Below are positions 33,701-42,614 of a DNA stretch of 64,000 nucleotides, in pieces. Numbering within the stretch: the stretch's first letter is position 1; each line of letters starts with the position of its first letter. The DNA lies in the NCBI GenBank assembly GCA_009760885.1, contig CM019704.1, positions 17,275,929 through 17,339,928 of the forward strand. Direction: 5' to 3'. Source of the DNA: Achatina immaculata (lineage: Eukaryota > Mollusca > Gastropoda > Stylommatophora > Achatinidae). Position numbers and translations under genes: made by a program. Below the pieces are notes generated by a model. It searched no databases, was not told where the DNA came from, and saw nothing but the letters and a program-made list of their open reading frames with translations.

Positions 33701-35911
33701 TCTAGTCACCAAGTTATTTCACTTCTATTTTAATCACTTGACACCCCTCTCTTCCTCATCTTCTTTACCCTTATCTGGGGCATAGGTCATCAACAAGGAC
33801 TCCCCATTTATTTCTATCCTGTGCTGTTTCTTCTATCCATCTCCAGGTGTAGTCAGTCTTCAAGACTCCTCTGCCAGGTGTTTCTAGGTCTTCACTGTTT
33901 TCTCTTTCCCTGGGGATTCCATGTGAGAGCTTGTCTGGTTATGTCTGTGGTAGTTTCAAAGTGTATGTCCTGACCATCTCCGATGTCTTTTCCTTATCAT
34001 GTCTTTCACTGTGGCTTGGTTCATTTTCTGCCATAACCTTCATTACTGGTGGTGCCTGGCCATCTAATCTGAAGAATTTTCCTTAGGCAGGTGTTAACAA
34101 AGGTCTGTAGTCTCCTGGTACTTTTGGCTGATGCCGTCCATGTCTCTGACCCATGCGACAAGACCAATTTGACATTTGTACTGAACGATCTAAGTTTTGT
34201 TGTTAGGGATACTCCCTTGGTGTTTCAGATGTTACTCAGCTTTCCAGTTCTTGCTGTAACATCTGGTTCTGTACCACCCTCTCTGACTGTAACATTGCAG
34301 AGATATGTGAATATGCCCATGCTTGACATCACTTCTATTCAATTTCTATCTTGAAAACACACATTATATTTTGATATCTTTTTTTTTTTCACACCTTAAA
34401 TCATTATAATCTCTCTTTGATTTTTCAAATAAGTAAGAATTGAATTATTACCTTCAAAAGTTGCAATAAGGGAATATTAGAAGAAACATCAATAATCAAA
34501 AAAATTAAAACTTACTGCCAACTGGTCCATAAAATTTAACCATAAACTCATTCAGTCCCCTAGAATTGTGACCTCATGTTTGCTTTCAATGCTGTGAAAG
34601 CTACTTAAGGAAGCTGACATTAATGAAACCGAGATAACATGTAATAAATATGAAGAAGTTGGTTTTTTTTTTTGTTTTTTTTAATGTGAAACTATAAATG
34701 TGGAAAAATACAGAGGAGGAAAGTGAGACTGAAAATCCATATGATTTACAGAACAACCTTCATTCTCTGGAAACATTTAAAGATCTCATTCTTATTTATC
34801 ATTTTTTCCCTGCATTATTCATTGTTAACTTAGGCACAGACAGATGGAACAGATTTTTATAAGAGTTGTGGAGGTGGATCAAGAAATCTCTGACCACCAC
34901 TTCAGCTCCTTCATAAAAGGTATGTTTCTAATTACTCCACCCAAAGTTACTTATGGCTCTATGATTTATTTTCTTCTGCTGTATCATTCTGACTTCATCA
35001 TATATGGTACATTTTTACTGACTCTGATTCCATATCCCTGATTTTCAACTGAATGTCTGTATACCACTTTGTGGTCGACCCTAAAGTGAACACTGACAAG
35101 AAAAGGTATGATGACTGGCACCAAATTCTTTGATGAGACCGAGAAGCTTGCAGAGACTAGAGACTCATGGTGAGACACACTGCAAGCCCTATATTAACAC
35201 ATAACACATGAGGGTACAGGGAGAATGTAAGACTTCACTTTTTGCATTTACAGTTTCAGATGCCATATACTCTAATATGCTTAGCACTGCATGCAGATGT
35301 ACTGCAACTTTTGAGGCAAGAGGCTGACATACTGCGATTTTAGAAACACTTTCTTAACACAAGTTTACCAGGTACCTAGTTTCACAATTGGATTAATTGG
35401 TGGAATGGTAGGAAGTGTTATCTGACTGTAACCTCTTCTTAGACTATATATACAAGATATTTATCCTCTGGCTAGCCAGAATCTTATGGAAAACACATTT
35501 CTGTCCTGAAATACTGGAATTTATTATTTATTTATACTATAATTATAGTAATGAAATTGATGGTGACTAAATAATGCATCGCTGATTTTCAAAGATGGCA
35601 ACAACACTGTTAGTACGCTGACCTGGAAGATTCTGCTAACACCACCGTTTACAAAAGTGTCAACTAACTATCTGTCATTTTGTATACCATGTTCAATGCA
35701 GTCAATGGTGCTGTCGATGTCAATTATGACATCAATCTCAATGAACTCAATAACCAGATATAAAGGCTGGATCACTAGGACCATCAAGATCACTGAGAAT
35801 GTCCATTCATCCACACCTTCAGGCTAGATTACAACACTAACAACATATTTAAGGATACAGTTTCACAACATCTGTGTCCATTCGACGTTTTCCTGGACTT
35901 GGAGACGACAT
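15621..35911 (-). CDS. UBE2H: UBE2H, ubiquitin-conjugating enzyme E2 H (seven coding exons)
   Basis: E2 enzyme that takes activated ubiquitin from E1 on a catalytic cysteine and passes it to substrates. In animals and yeast (Ubc8) the family works with the GID/CTLH E3 complex. Coding exons on the minus strand: 35859-35911, 34516-34591, 32993-33067, 30660-30699, 28085-28137, 17775-17903, 15621-15739. The total is 545 nt, or 546 if the base missing from exon 2 is counted, giving 181 residues against 183 in the human protein. Hallmarks: N-terminus [18 protein letters not shown], the UBC core with [20 protein letters not shown], the HPN motif in YHPNID, the catalytic Cys in SGTVCLDVI, and the acidic tail [16 protein letters not shown]. 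Every junction keeps phase and has GT or GC and AG ends. Six introns rule out a retrocopy. Two anomalies are a 1-nt deletion in exon 2 and a GC donor in intron 3. Identity is near certain; whether this allele is functional depends on exon 2. Confidence 0.95.
16245..16815. repeat. Minisatellite, ~77-bp unit, in UBE2H intron 6
   Basis: About seven units. Each contains two related half-units, one with CCAAGAACTCACCTAAT and one with CAAGAACCTACCAAAT, joined by CTCACAGCTGGGAA and ending GTCAGC. Units vary by substitutions and small indels. Confidence 0.8.
16818..17509 (+). mobile_element. P1 MITE copy 2 (piggyBac-like) in UBE2H intron 6
   Basis: A 692-bp element with TTAA at 16818-16821 and 17506-17509. 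Termini are TTAACTCTTTCCCTGCC and GGCACGGGAGAAGTTAA. Non-coding, and about the same length as copy 1, to which it is inverted across exon 7. Confidence 0.82.
17775..17903 (-). CDS. UBE2H: UBE2H coding exon 6
   Basis: Acceptor TTTGCAG|ATCTG, donor AGAG|GTTTGT (weak consensus). Encodes [38 protein letters not shown] and KRVR, the C-terminal helices of the UBC fold, close to the human sequence. Confidence 0.96.
18197..18629. repeat. 42-bp minisatellite, left part
   Basis: About ten units of the type AGTTTAACAGTACAAATTCT + CAAAGCTGAAGGATTCATTC + AC. The first units are nearly identical, while later ones change to CAATGCTGAAGGACTC and CAATGCAGAAGGACTC. The array continues at 23099-23868 after the LINE inserted within it. 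Confidence 0.93.
18842..19144 (+). pseudogene. Possible ORF1 remnant of the I-group LINE
   Basis: A 100-residue open stretch upstream of the endonuclease frame, in the place where ORF1 would be. I recognise no RNA-binding or zinc-knuckle motif, so the assignment rests on position only. A second frame overlaps it at 18942-19160. Confidence 0.35.
19227..20297 (+). pseudogene. I-group LINE endonuclease part of the polyprotein
   Basis: Encodes an AP-endonuclease-like domain that nicks target DNA. Motifs in order: [18 protein letters not shown] (catalytic Glu), [20 protein letters not shown] and the terminal [12 protein letters not shown] (catalytic Asp-His). The frame ends early at TAG 20295 after YKPY because of an indel near 20290. 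The same protein continues in another frame from there. The true start is uncertain; the ATG at 19227 is the first in frame. Confidence 0.88.
20291..23073 (+). pseudogene. I-group LINE reverse transcriptase-RNase H, one internal stop
   Basis: Continuation of the polyprotein in a single frame to TAG at 23071-23073. RT blocks: [24 protein letters not shown]...[39 protein letters not shown] and the catalytic YADDLVMW. The only interruption is TGA at 21322-21324, just before HGVPQGG, where CGA (Arg) would fit, so it is likely one CpG-to-TpG change. RNase H follows: [45 protein letters not shown]. The C-terminus has a C-x-C-x8-H-x4-C motif ([17 protein letters not shown]). It is one substitution and one small indel from intact. 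Confidence 0.93.
23099..23868. repeat. 42-bp minisatellite, right part, with 168-bp higher-order period
   Basis: About 18 units. Variant marks recur every four units: CGGCACAACAG at 23478 and 23646, and ATCAACTCTGAAGGACTC at 23581 and 23749, each exactly 168 bp apart. Variants differ by ACTC/ATTC and by CTCTG, GCTG or GCAG. Confidence 0.93.
23869..24589. other. Intronic AT-rich sequence
   Basis: No feature seen apart from a short local duplication (AAAATCTCTTTAAGAATATA occurs near 24150 and again near 24219). Confidence 0.5.
24590..27600 (-). mobile_element. LINE-B, near-complete endonuclease-RT element, degenerate
   Basis: Minus-strand LINE in UBE2H intron 5, same strand as the gene. Reading from 27600 down: endonuclease N-terminal region ([17 protein letters not shown]), the PKHNILIVM region and [11 protein letters not shown] with several breaks, a linker at 26209-26535, then RT pieces: [20 protein letters not shown] (25915-26100) and 25237-25620 with [13 protein letters not shown] and the catalytic [12 protein letters not shown]. 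The C-terminus at 24634-24861 has [20 protein letters not shown]. The tail at 24600-24620 is of the GGATGTAAGATGTAAG type. Many frameshifts and stops; not active. It is the longest of seven LINE-B pieces in the window. Clade not assigned beyond RTE/CR1-type with APE endonuclease. Confidence 0.87.
27605..27885 (+). mobile_element. LINE-B 3' end fragment
   Basis: Plus-strand copy of the LINE-B C-terminus ([20 protein letters not shown] region) with the tail GGATGTAAGATGTAAGAG. It abuts the 5' end of the minus-strand LINE-B. Both pieces carry their own 3' tail, so they are separate insertions. Confidence 0.8.
27886..28084. other. UBE2H intron 5, exon-proximal part
   Basis: Plain intronic sequence between LINE-B and exon 5, with an A run near 28030. 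Confidence 0.5.
28085..28137 (-). CDS. UBE2H: UBE2H coding exon 5, catalytic cysteine
   Basis: Acceptor CTCATAG|GTCTGG, donor TTATG|GTATAC. Encodes [17 protein letters not shown]. The Cys in TVCLDV is the ubiquitin-accepting residue of the family. Intron 5 after it is 10.2 kb, the longest of the gene, and holds the 42-bp minisatellite and two large LINEs. Confidence 0.95.
28138..29466. other. UBE2H intron 4, unassigned part
   Basis: AT-rich sequence with a more GC-rich block at 28455-28745 (for example AACCAGCTGCGATTAGTCTT) that looks like a repeat, but I cannot name it. Confidence 0.4.
29467..29538 (-). pseudogene. tRNA-Lys(CTT)-like sequence, pseudogene or SINE head
   Basis: The minus strand starts GCCCAGCTAGCTCAGTCAGT (A-box intact), has an anticodon loop CTCTTAC with CTT, and GGGTTCAAGTCTC (B-box). 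It resembles tRNA-Lys(CTT). The anticodon stem is partly mispaired, and the 3' end does not pair with the GCCCAGC acceptor strand, so it is not a working tRNA. Confidence 0.7.
30256..30510 (-). repeat. R1 repeat, minus-strand copy in UBE2H intron 4
   Basis: The reverse complement matches 7920-8110 (GGGAGCGGGTTA, CACCACCATGGGGACTATG, GTTACTGGGGGTACCACAGA). It lies 150 bp from exon 4. Confidence 0.6.
30660..30699 (-). CDS. UBE2H: UBE2H coding exon 4 (40 nt)
   Basis: Acceptor CTCCAG|GGTTC, donor GAAGT|GTGAGT. Encodes [12 protein letters not shown] with the E2 HPN motif. The human protein has KIF where this has RVY. Too short for standard ORF finding; placed by family sequence and splice sites. 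Confidence 0.94.
30838..31020 (-). mobile_element. SINE S3, 5'-truncated, in UBE2H intron 3
   Basis: The reverse complement matches the S3 body (AAAAGTCTGGGAAGGTAAG, TGTGATACTGACCAAATCAT, GCATGGAAATGGGGATTTTG). The tRNA head is missing. Confidence 0.7.
31040..32135 (-). mobile_element. LINE-D, 3' half
   Basis: Minus-strand LINE in UBE2H intron 3. Near 32100 it starts with an RT fragment ([17 protein letters not shown]), then [12 protein letters not shown], and at 31538-31858 [20 protein letters not shown], where the second Asp of FADD is Asn. The C-terminal region at 31064-31525 has [11 protein letters not shown] and [17 protein letters not shown]. The tail side at 31040-31060 is GA-rich. 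It differs clearly from LINE-B and LINE-C. The FADN change and frameshifts make it inactive. Confidence 0.83.
32285..32895 (+). mobile_element. LINE-B 3' fragment in UBE2H intron 3
   Basis: Plus-strand copy starting at [20 protein letters not shown] and running to the C-terminus and tail, with several stops. It ends about 100 bp from exon 3, antisense to the gene. Confidence 0.8.
32993..33067 (-). CDS. UBE2H: UBE2H coding exon 3
   Basis: Acceptor GTTTCAG|CCCCC. Encodes [16 protein letters not shown] and YPFKSPSI, part of the UBC beta sheet. The 3' junction is ATTG|GCAAGTTTT, so intron 3 begins with GC rather than GT. Joining to exon 4 gives SIGFMN in frame, as in other UBE2H proteins. Confidence 0.95.
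33235..33725. repeat. Degenerate low-order repeat in UBE2H intron 2
   Basis: A pyrimidine-rich stretch repeating words such as CTTCAACTCA, ATCACATT, GATCTCTCT and GAACACTCTA at irregular spacing. It looks like an old minisatellite. Confidence 0.55.
33765..34340 (-). mobile_element. LINE-E 3' fragment in UBE2H intron 2
   Basis: The minus strand gives a broken LINE C-terminus: [19 protein letters not shown] and an upstream part. This resembles the GHxxRM...GKRKRGRPKxTW type of many EN-RT LINEs. No RT motif is left. The family differs from LINE-A to LINE-D. Confidence 0.6.
34516..34591 (-). CDS. UBE2H: UBE2H coding exon 2, one base short
   Basis: Acceptor TTTCACAG|CATTG, donor GGCA|GTAAGT. It reads [10 protein letters not shown], then the frame shifts, then reads [13 protein letters not shown] in the +1 frame. 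Family members have two glycines where this copy has GGGG (plus-strand CCCC at 34557-34560). One extra G would make the exon 77 nt and restore frame through both junctions. As written, a TGA follows immediately. It is either an assembly or sequencing error in a homopolymer or a real null allele. Confidence 0.92.
34592..35039. other. UBE2H intron 1, 3' part
   Basis: AT-rich; no feature recognised. Confidence 0.5.
35040..35240 (+). mobile_element. LINE-B 3' end, old copy, in UBE2H intron 1
   Basis: A degraded copy of the LINE-B C-terminal block ([20 protein letters not shown] against [20 protein letters not shown]) followed by GGGAGAATGTAAGA. Confidence 0.6.
35859..35911 (-). CDS. UBE2H: UBE2H coding exon 1
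   Basis: Encodes [17 protein letters not shown] plus two bases of the next Leu codon. The ATG follows a run of nine A on the minus strand. The donor is CT|GTATCC. The start is fixed by match to the conserved animal UBE2H N-terminus. Confidence 0.95.
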
Positions 35912-36070
35912 TTTTTTTTTCAAGCCTCAATGTTCTCTTCTGTTAATTTCCAAAACAACAGCTATGGCGGAGCTCTCCTGCTACGGGCTTACGTTATGTC
36001 ACGTGACCACGTTAATATCTGCCATTTGTTTGTCAATCATTTTCTTGTCCTCGATTTTGTAAATATAATA
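35912..36070 (-). promoter_or_regulatory. UBE2H: UBE2H 5' UTR and putative promoter
   Basis: Upstream of the ATG is the palindrome GTCACGTGAC at 35998-36007, the canonical site of USF/TFE-type bHLH-ZIP factors. ATGGCGG at 35964-35970 is a YY1-type core often found near TATA-less start sites. I see no TATA box in the expected place. The transcription start is not determined, and a non-coding first exon further upstream is possible. Confidence 0.5.
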
Positions 36071-38429
36071 AACTTTTCATTGTTGTGTCTATAACTGATA
36101 TTAGTCACTGTGTAAGATATTCTCAAAGATTCGCAGACGTGAAAATATATAAAGACAGTGAAATGGGTCACGGCTGCTTGATTAACAGTCGTCCCCAAAG
36201 AGGAAATGCAGTAATCAGCTGTTGGATGTAAACAAACAGCCTTCCAGGTTACGTTTCGCATTTAGCACTTTGTTGCTATTGTTAAAATAAGGTAATGTGC
36301 CAAATTTTTACTTAATAATCACTTACACGGCGATGTTTGGACGTCGTAATAATAACAAACAATAATTTCATAAGAAGATATACAATAGCATATATTCGTA
36401 GAAAAGTGTAGTGCATTCTTGAAGGTGCTGTTTGTGTCACTGATCACTTGTTACGTAATATAGACTTGCGAATGAAAGCAATTTCTTCACCCTTGTAGGT
36501 TGAATGAATTAATCAGAACATGTTTGTTGTATATACGTTACTGCATATACGTTTGTGAGCTCGAAATCGTGATTTCTCCTGTTTCACACACACACGACCA
36601 TATATCTATGGAACACACGCATATGTATGTATGTACTGGGTGGGTGGTGAACTGGGGTGTGATAATGAGACTTTCATCCTAGAAAAGCAGGTAGATGTTA
36701 GCTGTTACAGAACTTGTTAACCGTCGTTTACCAAACTATTGTTCTTATGACCAATTTGCATAATCTGCCACAGTGACAGCAAATAGGTGCGTGCTCCAAG
36801 GTCCTGTCTCAGTGCGCTGCGACTTTTGTCTTCAATCATAGACTTCGTTTTTGTTTTCTCAGAAAAAAAAACTGCACCTTACGAAGAGTTGCTCTCCATG
36901 TGTCTCAGTCTTTCACTGTTTCTTCCCAGATCAGTTCTTGAGGCTGATGAAAAAAATCTACCATGAATGATTCACAGACATCCTTGTTCCTCAGTTTTAA
37001 ACTGCCTGATTGTTTCCCTCTTCCCCCTTCTTTCAGATTCTGCCTATCTTTGAAGTTATTTGCAGCGCAGGTTCCAGGAATTTCGTCTCACCAGGCAGTA
37101 CTATACCTTTCTGCCCCATCCAACTCTCAAATTAACATTTAACATTTTAAAATCGATTATGTTAACTAAGCTTCAGAAAGTCCAATCAGTAATTTTAAAT
37201 AGCGTTAATAATAATTTCTTTTTAAAGTAAGATAACACATACCTTAGGATAAATATAAATTTTTATTACAAAATTAAAGACTATTAAAATAAATGATCGT
37301 AGATATATTATTTCTATCATGACATGGCCTATTTTACAGCTAAGCTGACTATGATAGTAAAGGATCTGCAGGCAAATGCACTGAATAACAATGCAATTCA
37401 TTATCAAATGTGTTAATTCTCTGCCTAGAGTCGCAGTGGGAGACGGATAAGGAAAGGGTAATACGAAAGAATGAAACAGAGTGGAAGTAAACTCTACTGG
37501 TATGTTTCGATCCCCACCATCGTCATTATCGTCATCACTATCATGATAACGATGACGTATACAATTGCTGGATGTTGCAAACACTGACGAAACATATGAA
37601 GGATTCTAAAATGCAGTTTGCCTTTGCAGTTTTTATAATTTTTCTCTAGATATTCCAATTAAAATGTTGAAATATGTTTTTTTTTCAATTCCAGCTCTCT
37701 TACCCTGGTAAGAGCGAGAGAGTACACGTTACGACTGAAATATAATTTTTAAAAAGACACATTTCACATTAACATAAGCGCTTGATAAGTAAAACTCACG
37801 GGATTATGAAAGTATTGACTGCTGCGTGTCTTTTTCTTCGCATAACTTCTTTTTTTCTTTTAATGTAGAAATTAAAATGGTTATGGCTTCATGTACTACA
37901 TTTTATTACCACTTTATTTTCATAAAATTCTGTGGACAAATGATTACAACTGGCACATTTTTGACATAAAGTACTGAAACCAGATGTTTTTAACTTTTGA
38001 TTAAAAGAACAGTTGCATAATTCAGTTTTTAGTATTTCATAAAGTTCCTACACTGTTCATATATGTTGATACTGGCAATATTTTGACGTAAAGAATTGAG
38101 AATTGAGGCTAGGGGTGATAAAGAGTGTTCAGTTTTGCTGTTGATTTTGAAAGCGTATAATACTAAGAACTGGCGGTTTTTAATGCCGACCTGGATTTTA
38201 TCCCTTCTATTAAAAAAAAACAAAACTCGTTTTTTATCTTGTTGAAATCCTTTCATATATTATACTGGACAGAAACATCTGAGTTTTTAAAATAGTACAC
38301 TTATATACCAGCCTAACGTAACAAATATGTAAAAACAAAAACAAAAATTGGCATATTCTCATGAACACAAAACGTCTTTTCAACCTGTACACAAAGAACA
38401 CCTTCAAACACTCAGATGAACTACTGGAA
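36071..38429. other. Unassigned sequence upstream of UBE2H
   Basis: Mostly unique-looking AT-rich DNA. I see no exon, tRNA or known repeat. It may hold regulatory sequence for UBE2H. Confidence 0.4.
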
Positions 38430-39262
38430 CTGAACAGAGGGGTGAAGAAATAGCAAATTGTTAAGGTATGCAAGTAACAGAATTCTTCTAGCAGAGAATC
38501 AACAGAACTTACACAGATTAATAGATATGATACACAACACGAGCCGAGAATGGCAGCTCGAGATCAGTATCAAGAGGACCAAAGAAGTGGTGTTCACCAT
38601 GAAAGACCAGAAGCCACAGATGACTATAACCATAAACAAAGAGAGACTGGAACAAGTGACAAACTACTGCTACATAGGACATGCACTAAATGAAGATGGG
38701 AAATGTGAGATGAAGATAAAGAAAAGAACAGGAATGGCAAAACATGCATTCAGCACCATGAAGACAGTTCTGTTATTCAGGAATCTGTCCATAAAAATGT
38801 AATTAGAATGTTGGTAAAATATTATAACTACTCTGTTTTACTTTATGGAGCAGAAAACCTAGACTTTATGCAAAAATAAGGAGAGAAAAATTAATACAGC
38901 GGAAATGTAATTCTACATAAAACTAGATCATGTAATATGGAGAATGAAAAGAACAAATACACAAGTTTTAGAACAGCTCCAAGTGCAGTGTGAATTTCTC
39001 AAAGAAATAAGGAGGAAGAAAACAAAATACTTCGCCCATATCAAAAGACATAATAATACACTTAAGACCATACTAGAACGAAAGGTGGAAAGAAAAAGAG
39101 CAAGAGGTAGACAGTGATGTAGATGGGGAGATAACATGCGGAAATGGACAGAACACAGCCGGGCTGTGCATCATCAAAGCGAGGTAGCAAGGAAACTGGA
39201 GATTCATTACCGCCAACCTTCGTTCTGAAGAAGGCACATGATGATGATGATGATGATGATCG
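38430..39262 (+). mobile_element. LINE-C related element (subfamily 2), 5'-truncated
   Basis: The coding part starts after the RT palm: LRYASNRILLAENQQNLHRL, then SREWQLEISIKRTKEV and VTNYCYIGHALNEDGKCEMK at 38458-38802. Broken C-terminal pieces follow (KYFAHIKRH, KRARGRQ), then the tail ATGATGATGATGATGATGAT at 39237-39262. The ATG-repeat tail is the same as in LINE-C. Confidence 0.8.
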
Positions 39263-39323
39263 CTCTATCTTTTGTTATAAAGCCTGTTGAAGAACGCGGA
39301 TATATATTGCATCAAACTTTGTA

Positions 39324-40662
39324 CGAGGTGAAGTCAATAAGTAACTCGCAAATGCCTGTTACAAAAAAAAAAAAAAAACTAAATGCGTCAGTAGTTTGAA
39401 AACTTTTAATTTTTGAACCTACATTATTCTCCTATTTCTCAGCGTAATTGCCACCAACATTGATACATTTGTCCCATCGTGTAATCAGTGATGCAATACC
39501 CATGGCGTAAAAATCGGGAGTCCGATTTCTGAACCATTTTTTTTTTTACTTTTGTTTCCACCTCTTCGTCACTCGAGAATCTTCTCCCGCCAAGGGGGTT
39601 CTTCAATGGAGCAAACATGTGAAAGTTACTTGGAGCTAAATCAGGACTATAGGGTGGATGTTCAAGAACTTCCCAACCCAAGTGGCTAATTTTCTCTTGG
39701 GTTAACCAAGCCGTATGTGGTCTGGTATTGTCATGAAGGAGAAGCACACCTCTAGTCAGCAGACCAGGACGTTTTCTTCGAATTGCATCCCGTAGCATCG
39801 ACAGAACTTCACAGTACGATACAGAATTCCCACTGTCACCATACTTCTGGAACTTGGTTAACAACACTCCTTGATAATCCCAGAACACTGTCAGCATAAC
39901 CTTCCCCGCAGAAGGCGTAATCTTGAATTTTTTTTTACGCATGGCGATGACGGGTGTTTCCATTCCATTGAGGCACGTTTTGATTCGGGTTGGTAGTGGT
40001 GCACCCAAGATTCGTCTCCAGTAATAATCCTTTGGAGCATGTCTTCACTTTCATATGCGTAATGACAGAGATGCTGCAATGACAAACCAAATCGGTTCAT
40101 TTTGTGTTCATCATTCAGATCTCTGAGTACCCAACGTGAGCAAACTTTCCGAAAATTCAATTGCTCATGCATTATTCTGTAGGCTAAGCTATGTGAACAT
40201 CTGATTGCACTTGCTACACTGTCTATTGTTACTCGTCTATCAGCTCTGATAATCTCATTCTCACGTTGCACAGTCACTTCTGTTGCAATCTGAACAGGAC
40301 AGCCAAGTCATGACTTTGTGAACAATTTAAGTGTATTCTTTTACCCAGTTATATACCGCTTTACGTGATAAACACTTTTCAGCATAAACTGTAATCATTT
40401 CCTTATGAATGTCCTCAACTGAATGTCCTTTAGTCCACAAAAATCGCACTAAACTTCTCTGTTCTTCTTTGGTACACACTAACAGTTAGGTAGCTATTTT
40501 GTTATTGCTTTGAGCATACGCACGTAACTCCCAGCGCCCCCTACATACAACTGTTATAAAGTTGGATGATGGTACTATATAAAAGGATATATTTAAATAC
40601 TACCTAATAACTGCCACTGATAAAATATTTCAATTTGCGAGTTACTTAGTGACTTCACCTCG
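39324..40662 (-). mobile_element. Full-length mariner, inactive
   Basis: A 1339-bp element flanked by TA (39322-39323 and 40663-40664). Inverted termini of ~30 bp are CGAGGTGAAGTCAATAAG and CGAGGTGAAGTCACTAAG. The transposase is on the minus strand in pieces: an N-terminal helix-turn-helix (VRFLWTKGHSVEDIHKEM) near 40450, then 39891-40277 with GDESWVHHYQPESKRAS (first Asp), then 39439-40008 with LLHDNTRPHTAWL (second Asp) and YSPDLAPSNFHMF. In a DD34D mariner the third Asp sits in APSD; here it is Asn. Frameshifts separate the pieces. Confidence 0.93.
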
Positions 40663-40904
40663 TATAATTAGCATATCTTCACGATTATTACTAATTCATT
40701 TGTAAAGAACTATCGCCATAGGCCATTAACTTTGAAGTAAATATTTTGAGTATACATTTTGAATTCTTTTAACGAGATAATGTTGGACCGATCTACGAGA
40801 AAGCATGATCAATACTAAATGATATTATTATTATTATTTCATCACACTATCCCCATTTTTACTGCTTCCAAAGCTTGTCACCATGTGCAAATGCATGTGT
40901 TTCA

Positions 40905-41010
40905 CTGTCGGTACAGTGTTGCACAATCGATACAGTGTTGCACTATCGGTACAGTGTTGCACTATCGGTATAGTGTTGCACTATCGACACAGTGTTGCAC
41001 TATCGGTTGT
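40905..41010. repeat. 19-bp tandem repeat
   Basis: Five to six copies of CGGTACAGTGTTGCACTAT with variants (CGATACAG, CGGTATAG, CGACACAG), between the two full-length mariners. Confidence 0.88.
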
Positions 41011-41037
41011 TTGCTATATAATATTTTCTTGGGTATA

Positions 41038-42311
41038 CGAGGGGTAATTGATAAGTCCTCGGCCTAGGACACAAATACTTGAAACGCACAGTTGATATTA
41101 GGAACATTTGTAGATCAGGTTAACGTAAGATTAAACACCAAGTTTCAAGAAATTAACTGTAACCAATTTTTTTTTACAGGCTACTGAATTGGTAAGGGGT
41201 GGCATAAATTGAGAAAATGGATAAAATTTCTCATCAAGCAGTCATTCGCTACCTCTGCATCAAGGGCTTATCATCGAAGGAGATCCATGAGGATATGGTA
41301 GAGACTGTAGGAGAAAGTGCCCCTTCTTACAGAACAGTGAAGAAATGGGCAGCTCAATTCAAACATGGAAGGGAGAGTCTGGAAATGATCAAGAACGGTA
41401 ACCAACGATGAAACCACCGGCAGAATCCATGACATGATAATGGAAGATCGACGACTAACTGAGTGGTACATTGCTACTAAGTTGGGCATCTCCCAGGAAC
41501 GAGTTCATGCCATTAATCACAATGATCTTCAAATGACAAAGGTCTCTGCTCAATGGGTCCCGAAACTTCTTGGAGCTGATCACAAACAACAGCGTCTCAA
41601 CATGTCAAGAGACAATATTGGCCATTTTTTCTGCAGATCCTGAAAAGTTTCTTCAGCAGTTTGTGACTATGGATGAAACTTGGGTTCATCATTTTCAAGC
41701 AGAAATCAGAGAACAGTCAAAGCAGTGGAAACATTATGGATTCCACCTCCAAAGAAAGCAAGGCTTCTGTCTGCAGGCAAAGTGATGGCTTCCATCTTTT
41801 GGGATTCAGAAGGTGTGTTATTGGTAGACTATCTTCAAAAGGGCAGAACGGTCACCAGGGCCTATTACGCTAATCTTGTGAAGCAACTGCGGGTCAAAGT
41901 GAATGAAAAGCATTGAAGGAAATTGGCAAGAGGAGTCATCTTTCAGCAAGACAATGCTCCAGTTCACTAGTCGGAGGTGGCAATGGCTACCATTCATAAA
42001 TGCGACTTCCAGCTTCTTGAACATCCTCCTTATTCCACAGATTTGGCCGCTTCGGACTATTACCTGTTTACCAAGCTCAAAAAGTAGCTCAGTGGTCTCA
42101 AATTTGCTTCAGATGATGATGTCATTCATGCTATAGACCACTTTCTACTATCACAAGATGCTGACATTTACAAAGAAAGGATCAGTATGCTGCAGGATCG
42201 CTGGACTAAGTGCATAAACGTGCAAGGAGACTATGTTGAGAAATAACCCCAAAAAGTTGTCCACAAATAATCCGTTGTACCTTATGCCGAGAACTTATCA
42301 ATCACCCCTCG
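41038..42311 (+). mobile_element. Full-length mariner of a second subfamily, inactive
   Basis: A 1274-bp element flanked by TA (41036-41037 and 42312-42313), with inverted termini CGAGGGGTAATTGATAAGT and CGAGGGGTGATTGATAAGT. The plus-strand transposase starts MDKISHQAVIRYLCIKGLSS at 41217 and has VTMDETWVHHFQAEI (first Asp). QQDNAPVH (second Asp) lies near 41947 and LAASDYYLF (third Asp, kept) near 42041, in other frames. An early stop near 41409 and several frameshifts break it. It is unlike the neighbour at 39324-40662. Confidence 0.92.
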
Positions 42312-42614
42312 TACATCTGTCATACTTTTCTGCAAGCTACCCTAGCTGTTATAATTCTCTGTTACTGAGTGTTGTCATAGGTGATATAAGATTAGCACGA
42401 TGCAGTCTGTTTCATTTTTTTTTTCGTTAACATTTCATCATTCCCGAGATCGTTGTATTTATTTAGATTGGAAATTATCAAGCAGGAAAGATAGACCAGG
42501 ACGCAACGTTAGGCGGCGACTACAGTGTTACTTCTGAACAAGCAGATTTGCATATTTTTGGTCGGCTTCGTTAGATATTTGAGGGAGAGGTAACCATTTA
42601 TATTGTTGTGAGAC

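Noticed and set aside
15621..35911. UBE2H as a processed pseudogene
   Set aside because: Six introns with correct splice sites are present; only one base is wrong.
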